Made by a program: the position numbers and the translations under genes. A DNA stretch of 64,000 nt. Source: Streptomyces humidus (GTDB taxonomy: Bacteria > Actinomycetota > Actinomycetes > Streptomycetales > Streptomycetaceae). Location: contig NZ_BMTL01000026.1 in the NCBI RefSeq assembly GCF_014649655.1, positions 90,172 to 154,171 of the forward strand. The letters run 5' to 3'. Positions 44,395 through 52,800 of this stretch are shown one piece after another; within the stretch, counting starts at the first letter, position 1; every line of letters begins with the position of its first letter. Below the pieces are notes generated by a model. That model worked only from the letters and a program-made list of their open reading frames with translations, did no database searches and was not told the DNA's origin.

Positions 44395-46412
44395 GCGCCC
44401 ACCTGACCGCCGGTGCCTCCGGTGCCGCCGAGCCCGGCACGGACCGCACGGTCGTCGGCGAGAACCTCTCCCTGCCGCTCTTCCGGACGCTGTCGGGAGT
44501 CCTGGCGGGTCATCCCTACCTCAAGGTCGTCGTCGACCGCGCGGAGAACACCTGGCACCTGCTCGACACGGGCGCGCACCCTTTCCACGTCGACTACGTC
44601 GCCACCCGGGTGCTGGGGATGGATCTGGCCGCGCTGGACGCGGAGCTGGACGCGTTCAACGCCTCCGTCTACACCGATCCCGAGCGTCGGTTCCTGCTCG
44701 GTGTGCTGTCCCTGCACACCGAGCGGGAGGAGGGCAGGGAGCGGCCGTTCCTCGTCCTGGAGACGACCGAGGCCGACACCATGCATGGCGAACTCCTCGC
44801 GTACTTCTACGAGTTCGTGCGGGTCAGGGTCGACAGCCGACTGCCGCTGCTGCTCAAGCCCGCCAACCACGGGCAGGAGGAGGAGCTGTCGGCGATCAGC
44901 GAACAGCGCGTGCCCCGCATCCTGAGCCACGAGCTGTTCGGTTCCCGGGAGCGCACTCCGCTGAACCCCGGCGAGGCCACCGGACGGCTGCGGTTCTTCC
45001 GGACCGCCGAGGAGTACACGGCGGCGGAGGCCGGGCTGGGCTGGGCGGACATCGTGGCGATGCCCTGCCTGCCCGACGACGTGCCGCGGGTCGCCGGCTT
45101 CATCAACACCGCGCCCATCACGCCCCTTTCGCACACCAACGTCCTCGCGTCCGGATGGGGCATCCCGAACGCGATCGTCCAGGACCTGGAGCAACTCGTC
45201 GAGAAGGAGGGCCTCGACGACACGTGGGTGCGCTACCGGGTCGACGAGGACGACATATCCCTGCGGCGCCTCGACCACGAACCCGGCCTGCGGGCGCCGG
45301 CCTGGCACCAGCAGCGCATACGCCTCGAACCGCCGCTCCTCGAGGACGCCCCCGTGCTGTCCCTGCACCGGCTGCGCCGTGCCGACCGCGACCGCTACGG
45401 CACGAAGGCGGCCAACCTCGGCGAGCTGCACCACGTCCTCGACAGCCGCACGGTGGACCTGACCTCCTTCTACGGCCGGCCCCGTCCGCCGCGCGAGGAC
45501 CTCTTCGGCCACCTCGCCGCGCGCCTCGGCCTCACCTCCACCGCCTACACCGCCGAGCAACTTCGCTTCAGAGCAGCCGAGTTCGTCGCGGAGGCGGTCG
45601 GCGCCCCCGAGGGCGTCGCACTCCCCTTCGCGCTCCAGCAGCGGTTCCTCGTCTCCTCGCCGGCCCTCCAGCAGGGCATCGGCAAGCTGAAGATGGCGCT
45701 CGAACTCGACGCCACCGACGTCCTGGACTCGCTGTGCCTGCACCTGCAGCACCTGATCCGGCACACCCCGGTCCCCGAGGCGGTCACCCGGCAGATCGAC
45801 CAGGCCTTCCCCGAGGCGGCGGCCTCGCGCGGACGGCTGGTGGTGCGCTCCTCCTCCAACGCCGAGGACCTGCCCGGGTTCTCCGCGGCGGGCGTCTACG
45901 ACTCCGTCACCACCGTCCACGGCACGGGTGAACTCCTCGACGCCGTACGCCAGGTGTGGGCCTCCCTCGTGTCGCCCCGCAGCGTACGGCTGCGCCACCA
46001 GGTCGGCATCTCCCTCGACGACACCTACATGGGTGTGATCATCCAGGAGTACGTGCCCGCCACGCTGGGCGGCGTCCTCGTGACCTGCAACCCGACCCGC
46101 CGGGACGACTTCCGCAACGTCTACCTCAACTGTTCCCCGGGCTCGCCCGAGCAGGTGGTCGACGGGACGGTGCTGCCGCAGCAGTACCTGTACAACACCG
46201 TGGAGGGCGGCGGCCGTACCGTCGCGCTGGGTTCGTGGGGCCAGGGGCTGTCCGCCGCGGTCCGCGCCCGGCTCGCCGACCTGTCCCTGACCGGACGGCT
46301 CCTGCAGTCCCACTTCAGCGAGGCCGACGTGGACAAGCCCCTCGACATCGAGTGGCTGATGACCGAGCGGGGCGACTTCCGGCTGGTCCAGATCCGCCCC
46401 TACGCGCTGTGA
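44391..46412 (+). CDS. PEP-synthase/dikinase-like phosphotransferase with reversed domain order
   Basis: The 673-aa protein combines three parts. Residues 1-190 are an unrecognised N-terminal region. A swivelling phosphohistidine domain around residues 200-290 carries TPLSHTNVLASGWGIPNA, with the putative phosphorylated His in SHT. A PPDK/PEP-synthase nucleotide-binding domain covers about residues 330-673, with YGTKAANLGELHHVL, LVVRSSSNAEDLPGFSA, YMGVIIQEYVPATLGGVLVT and LDIEWLMTERGDF. In PEP synthase the nucleotide-binding domain comes first; the order here recalls glucan, water dikinase. It probably phosphorylates a small molecule using ATP through phosphohistidine. ATGA overlap with the ATP-grasp gene. 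Confidence 0.85.
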   Translation: MSAHLTAGASGAAEPGTDRTVVGENLSLPLFRTLSGVLAGHPYLKVVVDRAENTWHLLDTGAHPFHVDYVATRVLGMDLAALDAELDAFNASVYTDPERRFLLGVLSLHTEREEGRERPFLVLETTEADTMHGELLAYFYEFVRVRVDSRLPLLLKPANHGQEEELSAISEQRVPRILSHELFGSRERTPLNPGEATGRLRFFRTAEEYTAAEAGLGWADIVAMPCLPDDVPRVAGFINTAPITPLSHTNVLASGWGIPNAIVQDLEQLVEKEGLDDTWVRYRVDEDDISLRRLDHEPGLRAPAWHQQRIRLEPPLLEDAPVLSLHRLRRADRDRYGTKAANLGELHHVLDSRTVDLTSFYGRPRPPREDLFGHLAARLGLTSTAYTAEQLRFRAAEFVAEAVGAPEGVALPFALQQRFLVSSPALQQGIGKLKMALELDATDVLDSLCLHLQHLIRHTPVPEAVTRQIDQAFPEAAASRGRLVVRSSSNAEDLPGFSAAGVYDSVTTVHGTGELLDAVRQVWASLVSPRSVRLRHQVGISLDDTYMGVIIQEYVPATLGGVLVTCNPTRRDDFRNVYLNCSPGSPEQVVDGTVLPQQYLYNTVEGGGRTVALGSWGQGLSAAVRARLADLSLTGRLLQSHFSEADVDKPLDIEWLMTERGDFRLVQIRPYAL

Positions 46413-47836
46413 GGGCGCGTCCTGGCCGGCCGCGCCCCGGCACCGGAGCGGCAGGGGGCCTGACCGGCGCCGCCCACCGGATCATCCGGCTCAACTACGG
46501 CTTCCAGCTGCTGTTCAACCTGTTGTGGTGGATGCCGGTGTTCTACGCCTACCAGAAGGAGGCCGGGCTCTCGGACGGACAGATCTTCGGCATCCAGAGC
46601 ATCTACTACGTGGCCTTCTGCCTGCTGGAGATCCCCACCGGGCTGATCGCCGACCGGATCGGCACCCGCAACTGCCTGCGGGCCGGCGCGGTGGTGATGA
46701 CGGCCGCGAACCTGGCCCCGGTGGTCAGCGCCTCCTACGCGGGGTTCCTGCTCCACTTCCTGGCCATCGCCGCCGGCCGGTCGCTCACCTCGGGCGCGGC
46801 GAGCGCCTACCTGTACGACGGGCTGCGGGCGGAACGCTGCGAGGAGCACTACCTGCGGGCGGAGGGCACCGCACGGGCGCTGGGGCTGGCGGCGAAGGTG
46901 GCGTGCTGGCCGCTGGTCGGGCCCTTGACGGCCCTCGCGCACCCCGCCCCGTACGTGCTCAGCGCCGCGAGCGCGGCAGGCTCCCTCGTCTGCGCCCTGC
47001 TGCTCCCCCGGCTCGCGGGGGCGGAAGCCGGAGCGGACACCGGCCGGGGTGACGGCGGGCGCCGGGGCGGCGCCTTCCTGCGGGACGCGGGGACCGCGCT
47101 GCGCTGCGTCGCCTCCTCCCCGTGGCTGGCCCTGGTGATGGTGCAGGGCGTGGCGGTCTTCACGCTGTCGCGCATCTGCCAGGTCAACCTCTTCCAGCCG
47201 ATCCTGCTGGACCACGGCATCGGCGAGGCCTCGCACGGTGGGGTGCTGGCCGCGATGACCGTGGCGGAGGCGGTGGCGTCCGCGCGGCCCCAATGGATCA
47301 GCCGCAGACTGCCGCCGGTCGCCTGGGTGTCCGTCCTCAGCCTCGCGCTGGCGGGCACCCTGGCGGCCATGACCCTTGGTGGGCCGTGGGTCGTCGTCGT
47401 GCTCCTCTGCCTGTTCGCCGCCGCGACCGGGTTCGCGTTCCCCGTCCAGCGCAAACTGGTCAACGACGCGATCCCCGCGCACGCGCCGCGGGCGACCCTG
47501 CTGTCGGTGGAGAGCATCGTGGACCGCGCGGTGTGCGCTCTGGCCGCGATCGCCGCGGGCGCGTACCTGTCGGCCGGGCATCTGGACGCGTTGCTCTGGC
47601 ACAGCGCGCTGGCCACGGCAGTGCTGCTGGGGGGCTTCCAACTGCTGCTGCGCAGCGGCGCGGTCGCCCGTGACGGCCGGGAACCCCGAGCGGGCGGCCG
47701 CAGCGGCCGCGCGGGAGCCGGCGGCACCGCGTCGGCGGCGGGCGAGGGTGCGCCCGGCCTGGCGAACGCGGGGGACGTCGACGGCAAGGAGGCCCTCGAA
47801 CCGGACCGGGCCGCACGGGGGCCACGAACGACCTGA
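46409..47836 (+). CDS. MFS transporter
   Basis: The 475-aa protein has about 12 hydrophobic spans and the MFS loop motif ETPTGLIADRIGTRN-like sequence EIPTGLIADRIGTRNC near residue 70. It starts at GTG 46409, overlapping the TGA of the dikinase-like gene (GTGA), so all three genes are coupled. The C-terminal 60 residues are hydrophilic and probably cytoplasmic. Export of a product made by the two enzymes upstream is the likely role; uptake cannot be excluded. Confidence 0.9.
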   Translation: MRARPGRPRPGTGAAGGLTGAAHRIIRLNYGFQLLFNLLWWMPVFYAYQKEAGLSDGQIFGIQSIYYVAFCLLEIPTGLIADRIGTRNCLRAGAVVMTAANLAPVVSASYAGFLLHFLAIAAGRSLTSGAASAYLYDGLRAERCEEHYLRAEGTARALGLAAKVACWPLVGPLTALAHPAPYVLSAASAAGSLVCALLLPRLAGAEAGADTGRGDGGRRGGAFLRDAGTALRCVASSPWLALVMVQGVAVFTLSRICQVNLFQPILLDHGIGEASHGGVLAAMTVAEAVASARPQWISRRLPPVAWVSVLSLALAGTLAAMTLGGPWVVVVLLCLFAAATGFAFPVQRKLVNDAIPAHAPRATLLSVESIVDRAVCALAAIAAGAYLSAGHLDALLWHSALATAVLLGGFQLLLRSGAVARDGREPRAGGRSGRAGAGGTASAAGEGAPGLANAGDVDGKEALEPDRAARGPRTT

Positions 47837-47911
47837 CTCACCGGACCGGCGGGGCCACCGGCGGGCCAGCCCTTCACCGGCGCCGAAACGGTGTCCGTGG
47901 CGTCGGAGCCG

Positions 47912-47955
47912 GTCCGTCGTCGTACGCCCCAGAGCAAGGTCGCACGACGACGGAC
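47912..47955 (+). terminator. Stem-loop after the MFS gene
   Basis: GTCCGTCGTCGT (47912-47923) pairs perfectly with 47944-47955 around a 20-nt loop, 75 bp after the MFS stop and just before the GGCTAC array. Confidence 0.6.
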
Positions 47956-47973
47956 GGGCCCGGCCAGGGCCAG

Positions 47974-48057
47974 GGCTACGGCTACGGCTACGGCTACGGC
48001 TACGGCTACGGCTACGGCTACGGCTACGGCTACGGCTACGGCTACGGCTACGGCTAC
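47974..48057. repeat. (GGCTAC)14 perfect hexanucleotide array
   Basis: Fourteen uninterrupted GGCTAC copies occupy 84 bp between the convergent MFS and HAD-like genes. The array would encode Gly-Tyr, Leu-Arg or Ala-Thr dipeptides on this strand, but no frame has a credible start and context. I treat it as a non-coding microsatellite. Confidence 0.92.
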
Positions 48058-48075
48058 CGTCGGCTGAGGCGACGT

Positions 48076-48666
48076 TCAGCCGAGGCGACGGCCGAGCAGA
48101 TCGACCAGTCCCGCCGGCAGGAACACGGGCCGGTGCGGCAGACCGACCTGGTACGACACGAAGCCCAGCGAGGAGGCCACCGACACCTCCTGCGCCGTCT
48201 CCGCCTGGTAGGCGACCCGGCAGCCGCCCGAGTCCAATCTGGCGCGCTGCCACAGGACCGGGGACGGCTTGCGTTCGGACTCGGTGCGCGGCGTACGGAT
48301 CCGGTCGCCGAAGTCCGCCCAGGCGAAAGCCGCCGGACCTCGCCACGCCGCGTCGACCTCCGTCCGGAGCCGGGCGGCGCGCTCGGCGTCGGTCGCGCCC
48401 CAGGAAGGCGGGACATTGGTGATCAGGCCGACCCTGATGTGACGCTCCCGCAGGGTCCGCAGGTACGAGGCCGCCCCGGGCAGGTAGGTGGTGCTGCCGT
48501 CGTCGGCGGTGTGCACCAGGGTCTCCCCCAGGTCGAAGTACACGACGGGACAGGCCCGTTCACCGTGCGCGGCCGCGGTCGCCGGGGTGCAGAGCAGCGT
48601 CGACGCCAGGGCCGCACCCAGCGCGAGGCCCGCACGGGCCGAAGCGTGGAGGGCGGATCGGTTCAT
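48076..48666 (-). CDS. Secreted HAD-superfamily-like protein
   Basis: The 196-aa protein has a clear Sec signal peptide (ARAGLALGAALASTLLCTPA, cleavage after ATAAA near residue 33). HAD motif I reads VVYFDLGETLVHT. The first Asp (nucleophile) is kept, but the second position of DxD is Gly, so the general acid is missing. VGLITNVPPSW looks like motif II. Activity is therefore uncertain, and a binding or phosphatase-like role is possible. An extracellular location is unusual for HAD proteins. The GGCTAC array lies 18 bp past its stop. Confidence 0.82.
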   Translation of the reverse strand: MNRSALHASARAGLALGAALASTLLCTPATAAAHGERACPVVYFDLGETLVHTADDGSTTYLPGAASYLRTLRERHIRVGLITNVPPSWGATDAERAARLRTEVDAAWRGPAAFAWADFGDRIRTPRTESERKPSPVLWQRARLDSGGCRVAYQAETAQEVSVASSLGFVSYQVGLPHRPVFLPAGLVDLLGRRLG

Positions 48667-48889
48667 GGGCAACGTCACCTCCATGAAGCTGTCATAGACA
48701 TGACACGCTAACGCTTCTGCGGTCCGCCGGTGGCCCGAGCCCACTACTGGCCTGATCCGGCCCCTGATCCGCGGCGGATCGCCCGCCCCCGCCGGGCCGC
48801 GTGCCGCGGCGGTCCAGGCTGCGGCGAGGCGAGGCACGCCCCTCACGGACCGAAGCCGCCGGAGTCGACCGCTCCGGTCAACGGCGCGG
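48667..48889. other. 223-bp gap with no gene
   Basis: This is probably the promoter of the HAD-like gene, with the end of the two-component operon on the right. AATGACA-like AT-rich sequence near 48690-48715 stands out, but I cannot assign boxes. Confidence 0.4.
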
Positions 48890-49567
48890 TCACCCCGCCA
48901 CCTCGCCGTCGGCCGGCGCGGCAAGACCGGCGTCGCGGGCCGCGAGCGCGGCCTGGACACGGTTCTCGCACCCCAGTTTCGCGAGTATGCGGCTCACATA
49001 CGTCTTCACCGTGGCTTCGCTCATGTGGATACGCCGACCCGTGTCCGCGTTGGACAGGCCTTCCCCGAGGAGGGCCAGCACGTCCCTCTCCCGTTCGGTC
49101 AGGGCCGCCACCCGGCGCCGTGCCTCCTCTCCACGGCGGGTGGGAGCCTGTTCCCTCACCGAATCCGCCACGTGCCTCGTGGCCTGCGGCGACAGGAACG
49201 CCGCGCCTGCCGCCGCAGCCCGTACCGCTCCGATCAGCTCGCAGGGGGCCGAGTCCTTCAGGAGAAACCCCGATCCGCCGTCCTGCAGAGCACGCAGCAC
49301 GTTGTCGCGCTGCCCGAACGTCGTCAGGATCAGCACGCGTGCCGCGGGAACGGTCCGGCGCAGTTCGGCGAGGGCGGCGAGTCCGTCCATGCGCGGCATC
49401 TGGATGTCCAGCAGGGCCACGTCCACCCTGTGCCTGCCCGCGAGTTCGACCGCCTCCCGACCGTCGACGGCCTCGGCGACGATCTCGATGTCCTGCGCCG
49501 AGGCCAGGATCATTCTGATGCCGGCCCGGATGAGGGGCTCGTCGTCGGCGATGAGCACGCGGATCAT
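48890..49567 (-). CDS. NarL/FixJ-family response regulator
   Basis: The 225-aa protein has a receiver domain (LIADDEPLIRAG, phosphorylated Asp in ALLDIQMPRMDG, Lys in FLLKDSA) and a LuxR-type HTH (LTERERDVLALLGEGLSNAD). Its ATG overlaps the upstream kinase stop by 4 bp. Targets are unknown; the HAD-like gene follows downstream on the same strand. Confidence 0.95.
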   Translation of the reverse strand: MIRVLIADDEPLIRAGIRMILASAQDIEIVAEAVDGREAVELAGRHRVDVALLDIQMPRMDGLAALAELRRTVPAARVLILTTFGQRDNVLRALQDGGSGFLLKDSAPCELIGAVRAAAAGAAFLSPQATRHVADSVREQAPTRRGEEARRRVAALTERERDVLALLGEGLSNADTGRRIHMSEATVKTYVSRILAKLGCENRVQAALAARDAGLAAPADGEVAG

Positions 49568-50835
49568 CTGTTCTCCTGACTGTCGGCGGCCCCGGGAGGG
49601 GCGGGGCGCTCGGCTTCCCGGCCGACGGCGAGAGGCTTCGGGGACCGCCCGGGAGCGTACGGAAACATCCCCGCGATCCGAAACCCTCCGCTCCCCGTGG
49701 GACCGGCGTACAGCATCCCGCCGACCAGCAGGGCACGTTCCCGCAGTCGCGACAGTCCCTGCCCACCGCTGACCACGGCTCTGCGGCCACCGGTCCGCCG
49801 CGCCCTCGCCTCGTTCGCCACCTCCACCACCAACGAGTCCGGCTCGTAGCGCAGACTGACGGTGATCGGGGCTCCCGGCGCGTGTTTGTACGCGTTGGTC
49901 AGCCCCTCCTGCGCCACCCGGTACGCTGCGTGATCCGCCGCCGGCGCCAGGGGCCGGCAGGGTCCGGAACGCGAGAGGCGCACCTGTCCGCCGTTCGCCG
50001 CTGCCGCCAGGACCAGGCTCTCTATACCCGCCACTCCCTTGATCTCGGGCCGGTCCCTGTCGCTCGCCCCGTCGTTGAGAATCGCCACGACCGCGCGCAG
50101 TTCCTGCATCGCGGCCGTCGACGCCTGCCGCAGCACCATGACCGCCTCACGCTGAGACTCCGTCAGCTGCTGGTCGACTTCGAGTGCACCGGTGTGCAGG
50201 GCGACCAGGGCGAGCTGATGACCGAGGCTGTCGTGCATGTCCCGGGCGATGCGCTGCCGCTCCCGCATCCGAACCTGGTCGCTCAGCGTCTGCGCCTCCT
50301 TCAGCAACCGCGCCCTGTGATCCTCGACGGCCCGGTAGACGGCGAACCGCCGGGTCCAGTAGTGGTTCCCGATCCCCGGAAGGACCGCGATCACCGAAAA
50401 CGCGAGGCAGACGAATATGAGGTATTCCGCGACCGGTTGCGGCCACCACAACCACAGGTTCAGGGCCGCGTACACGACGAAGGCCCCGAGGAAGGCAGCC
50501 GCGGCACGTGCCGCGCTGCGGATCCGTTGCCCGGCCGACCAGCTGACGACGAAGAGCAGCACACTGCCCACGCCCAGGCCTGAGCACAGCGCGGCCGCGG
50601 CGATCAGGGCGACGGCGGGCGCCCGGCGCCGCAGGAGGAAGATCAAGGCGACGGCCGGCGGCAGGAGGACCAGCCACCTCTGCCCGTCGTCGTCGCTCAT
50701 TGCCTCCAGCCAGGTCTCGGCCGACGCCAGCAGGACCGCAGCCGCGATCTCCAGGACCCCGCTGCTCCCGAACGTCGGGACGAGCCTCCTCCTTCTCCAC
50801 GGCAGAGCACGAAAGGCTCGGGACAGCGCACTCAC
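49564..50835 (-). CDS. NarL-type sensor histidine kinase
   Basis: The 423-aa kinase has about five N-terminal hydrophobic spans (residues 20-165). The HisKA_3 box is QRIARDMHDSLGHQLALV, and the HATPase domain ends in GGQGLSRLRERALLVGG. I chose the GTG at 50835, where the conserved-looking N-terminus begins; an ATG-less frame extends to 51015. It has no large external sensor domain, so the signal is probably membrane-associated. It pairs with the adjacent response regulator. Confidence 0.93.
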   Translation of the reverse strand: MSALSRAFRALPWRRRRLVPTFGSSGVLEIAAAVLLASAETWLEAMSDDDGQRWLVLLPPAVALIFLLRRRAPAVALIAAAALCSGLGVGSVLLFVVSWSAGQRIRSAARAAAAFLGAFVVYAALNLWLWWPQPVAEYLIFVCLAFSVIAVLPGIGNHYWTRRFAVYRAVEDHRARLLKEAQTLSDQVRMRERQRIARDMHDSLGHQLALVALHTGALEVDQQLTESQREAVMVLRQASTAAMQELRAVVAILNDGASDRDRPEIKGVAGIESLVLAAAANGGQVRLSRSGPCRPLAPAADHAAYRVAQEGLTNAYKHAPGAPITVSLRYEPDSLVVEVANEARARRTGGRRAVVSGGQGLSRLRERALLVGGMLYAGPTGSGGFRIAGMFPYAPGRSPKPLAVGREAERPAPPGAADSQENR

Positions 50836-51176
50836 CCGCTCACCATAGTTGCCGCCGCGAGCCGACGGCTGTCGACGGAAGTCGTCGGCCACAGCGACTT
50901 TCGGCGGTCGTCGCGGCTTCGGAGAGAGTGTCCCTGGCGCGGGGCGCCCGCCGACGGGGCCCGGCCCTGCCCGCGGAGTCGCCCGTCGGCAGCGCAGAGC
51001 ATGCGCCGTGCGCATCGCGCGCCCGCCCGCCGGGTGCCGGCCCGGTGGCCGGCCCGCGCCTGCCCCGCGCGGCCGTGACCCCCTCCACCGCCCGGTCGCG
51101 CGGTCTCCCCTCCCTCCACGAGGCCGTGAGCGTGCGGGGGCCGTGCCGGGCCGGCCGCGTCACGGACCTCGCACGC
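50836..51176. other. 341-bp gap between the kinase and the XdhC gene
   Basis: No gene is supported. The left side should hold the kinase promoter. The right end contains a long two-part stem-loop described separately. Confidence 0.5.
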
Positions 51177-51180
51177 TCAC
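51126..51180 (-). terminator. Long stem-loop at the end of the amine/aldehyde oxidation run
   Basis: GTGAGCGTGCG (51126-51136) pairs perfectly with 51170-51180, and an inner stem CCGTG/CACGG (51141-51145, 51161-51165) extends it. The outer arm overlaps the xdhC stop codon. It probably terminates the operon. Confidence 0.6.
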
Positions 51181-52298
51181 GGGCGGCTCAGGACCGACGG
51201 GTGGATCGGGGTTTCCACCGCTGACAGCGGCCGACCGCTGCCGCCGCCCCGGGCGGCGACGAGCTCGGCCGCGATCGCGACCGCCGTCTCCTCGGGGGTG
51301 AGCGCCCCGATGTCCAGGCCGATGGGGGAACGCAGCCCTGCCAGTTGCCCGTCGGTCAGCCCCGACTCCCGCAGCCGGCGTACCCGGTCCGCGTGGACGC
51401 GGCGGGAGCCGAGCGCCCCCACGTACGCCAACGGTCTGCGCAGCGCCTCGGCAAGCAGCGGAATGTCGAACTTCGGGTCGTGCGTGGCCACGACCACGGC
51501 CGTGCGCCGGTCGGTCTCCGTCACCGCCAGGTACCGGTGGGGCCAGTCGACGACCAGCTCGTCCACGGTGGGGAACCGTCCGGCGGTGGTGAAGACCGCG
51601 CGTGCGTCGCAGACGGTGACCCGGTAGCCGAGGAACGAGCCGATCGCGGCTACCTTCGCGGCGTAGTCGGTCGAGCCGAAGACCAGCAGCCGGGCGGACG
51701 GCGGCCAGCACTCGATCAGCACCCTGACACGGTGGTCGCCGGACGGGTCGCGCGCCGTGTGGGTGCAGACATCGGTGCGGCCCGTGTCCAGCCTCGCGCG
51801 GATGTCCGCGAGGACAGCGGCGTCCAGCGACAGATCCCCGGTGGTGCCACACGCTTCACCGCCGGCCAGGGCGACGGCCCGGCCCCGAAGCCGCTCGGGG
51901 CCCGACACGACCCGGGCCAGGGCAGCCGGGCGACCGTCCGCCACCGCCCGGCACGCGACGCCGAGAGTCTGCGCGAGCCCCGTCGACGCGGGCACGGCCT
52001 GGACGAACACCTCCAGCTCGCCACCGCAGGTCAGCCCCACGGCGAAGGCTTCCTCGTCGGAGTAGCCGAAATGCGCCAGTTCCGGTGTCCCGCAGGCCAG
52101 CACCCGCTGGGCGAGTTCGTACACCGCTCCTTCCACACAGCCTCCGGATACGCTGCCCACCACCGCGCCGTCAGGTCCCACGGCGAGTGCGGCCCCCGGT
52201 CGCCGTGGGGCGCTGCCCGTCACCGCGATCACGCTGGCCACGGCACAGGTGTCGCCGGCCGCGGCCCATTCCACCAGCCGCGGAGCCAGTTCTCTCAT
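51177..52298 (-). CDS. XdhC/CoxI-family molybdenum cofactor insertion protein
   Basis: XdhC-type chaperones deliver molybdopterin cofactor to xanthine dehydrogenase-family enzymes. The 373-aa protein has the N-terminal XdhC/CoxI domain (VASVIAVTGSAPRRPGAALA, GSVSGGCVEGAVYE) and the C-terminal Rossmann-like domain (YAAKVAAIGSFLGYRVTVCD, AYVGALGSRRVH). The ATG at 52298 lies 12 bp after the 2Fe-2S subunit stop. Its place in the run supports maturation of the adjacent molybdenum hydroxylase. Confidence 0.92.
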   Translation of the reverse strand: MRELAPRLVEWAAAGDTCAVASVIAVTGSAPRRPGAALAVGPDGAVVGSVSGGCVEGAVYELAQRVLACGTPELAHFGYSDEEAFAVGLTCGGELEVFVQAVPASTGLAQTLGVACRAVADGRPAALARVVSGPERLRGRAVALAGGEACGTTGDLSLDAAVLADIRARLDTGRTDVCTHTARDPSGDHRVRVLIECWPPSARLLVFGSTDYAAKVAAIGSFLGYRVTVCDARAVFTTAGRFPTVDELVVDWPHRYLAVTETDRRTAVVVATHDPKFDIPLLAEALRRPLAYVGALGSRRVHADRVRRLRESGLTDGQLAGLRSPIGLDIGALTPEETAVAIAAELVAARGGGSGRPLSAVETPIHPSVLSRP

Positions 52299-52310
52299 CG
52301 GTCCGCCCTC

Positions 52311-52790
52311 CTACTCCCGGGCGACGGGTGCGGAGGCGACGTCCGCGGACGCCTTTCTGATCGCCTCCCGGATCCGTGGGTAGGTGCCGCAGCGGCAGAC
52401 GTTCTCGATCCGGTCGATGTCGTCGTCGGTCGGCTGAGGTGTCCTGTCGAGCAGTGCCACGGCGGCCATGATCTGTCCGGGCTGGCAGAAGCCGCACTGC
52501 GCGACGTCGCACTCCAGCCACGCCTTCTGCACCGGGTGCAGCCGGTCGCCGTCGGCCAGTCCCTCGATGGTGGTGACCCGGCGTCCGGCGCAGTCCGCGA
52601 CGGGCACCACACAGGGCTGGATCTCAGAGCCGTCCATATGGCTGGTGCAGGCGCGGCAGACCCCGATGCCACAGCCGTACTTGGGGCCGGTGACGCCGAG
52701 CACGTCGCGCAGCACCCACAGCAGCGGCATGTCGGCCGGCGCCTCGACGGTCACCGGTTGCTTGTTGAGAACGAACGAGTAGCGAGGCAT
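52311..52790 (-). CDS. [2Fe-2S] subunit of an IorA-type molybdenum hydroxylase
   Basis: The 159-aa protein has the two cluster domains of this family. The plant-type N-terminal cluster is KYGCGIGVCRACTSHMDG, and the C-terminal cluster is AQCGFCQPGQIMAAVALL with VCRCGTYPRIREAI. It transfers electrons from the molybdenum subunit to an outside acceptor. No FAD subunit is present, as in isoquinoline 1-oxidoreductase-type enzymes. ATG at 52790, 10 bp after the large subunit stop. Confidence 0.93.
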   Translation of the reverse strand: MPRYSFVLNKQPVTVEAPADMPLLWVLRDVLGVTGPKYGCGIGVCRACTSHMDGSEIQPCVVPVADCAGRRVTTIEGLADGDRLHPVQKAWLECDVAQCGFCQPGQIMAAVALLDRTPQPTDDDIDRIENVCRCGTYPRIREAIRKASADVASAPVARE

Positions 52791-52800
52791 CGGCCCTCTC

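Noticed and set aside
47974..48057. GGCTAC array considered as a CRISPR
   Set aside because: The units are 6 bp and contiguous, without spacers.
47376..48422. Open frames through the GGCTAC array encoding Leu-Arg or Arg-Ser dipeptide runs
   Set aside because: They overlap the MFS and HAD-like genes in other frames and have no plausible start; the array is simple sequence.
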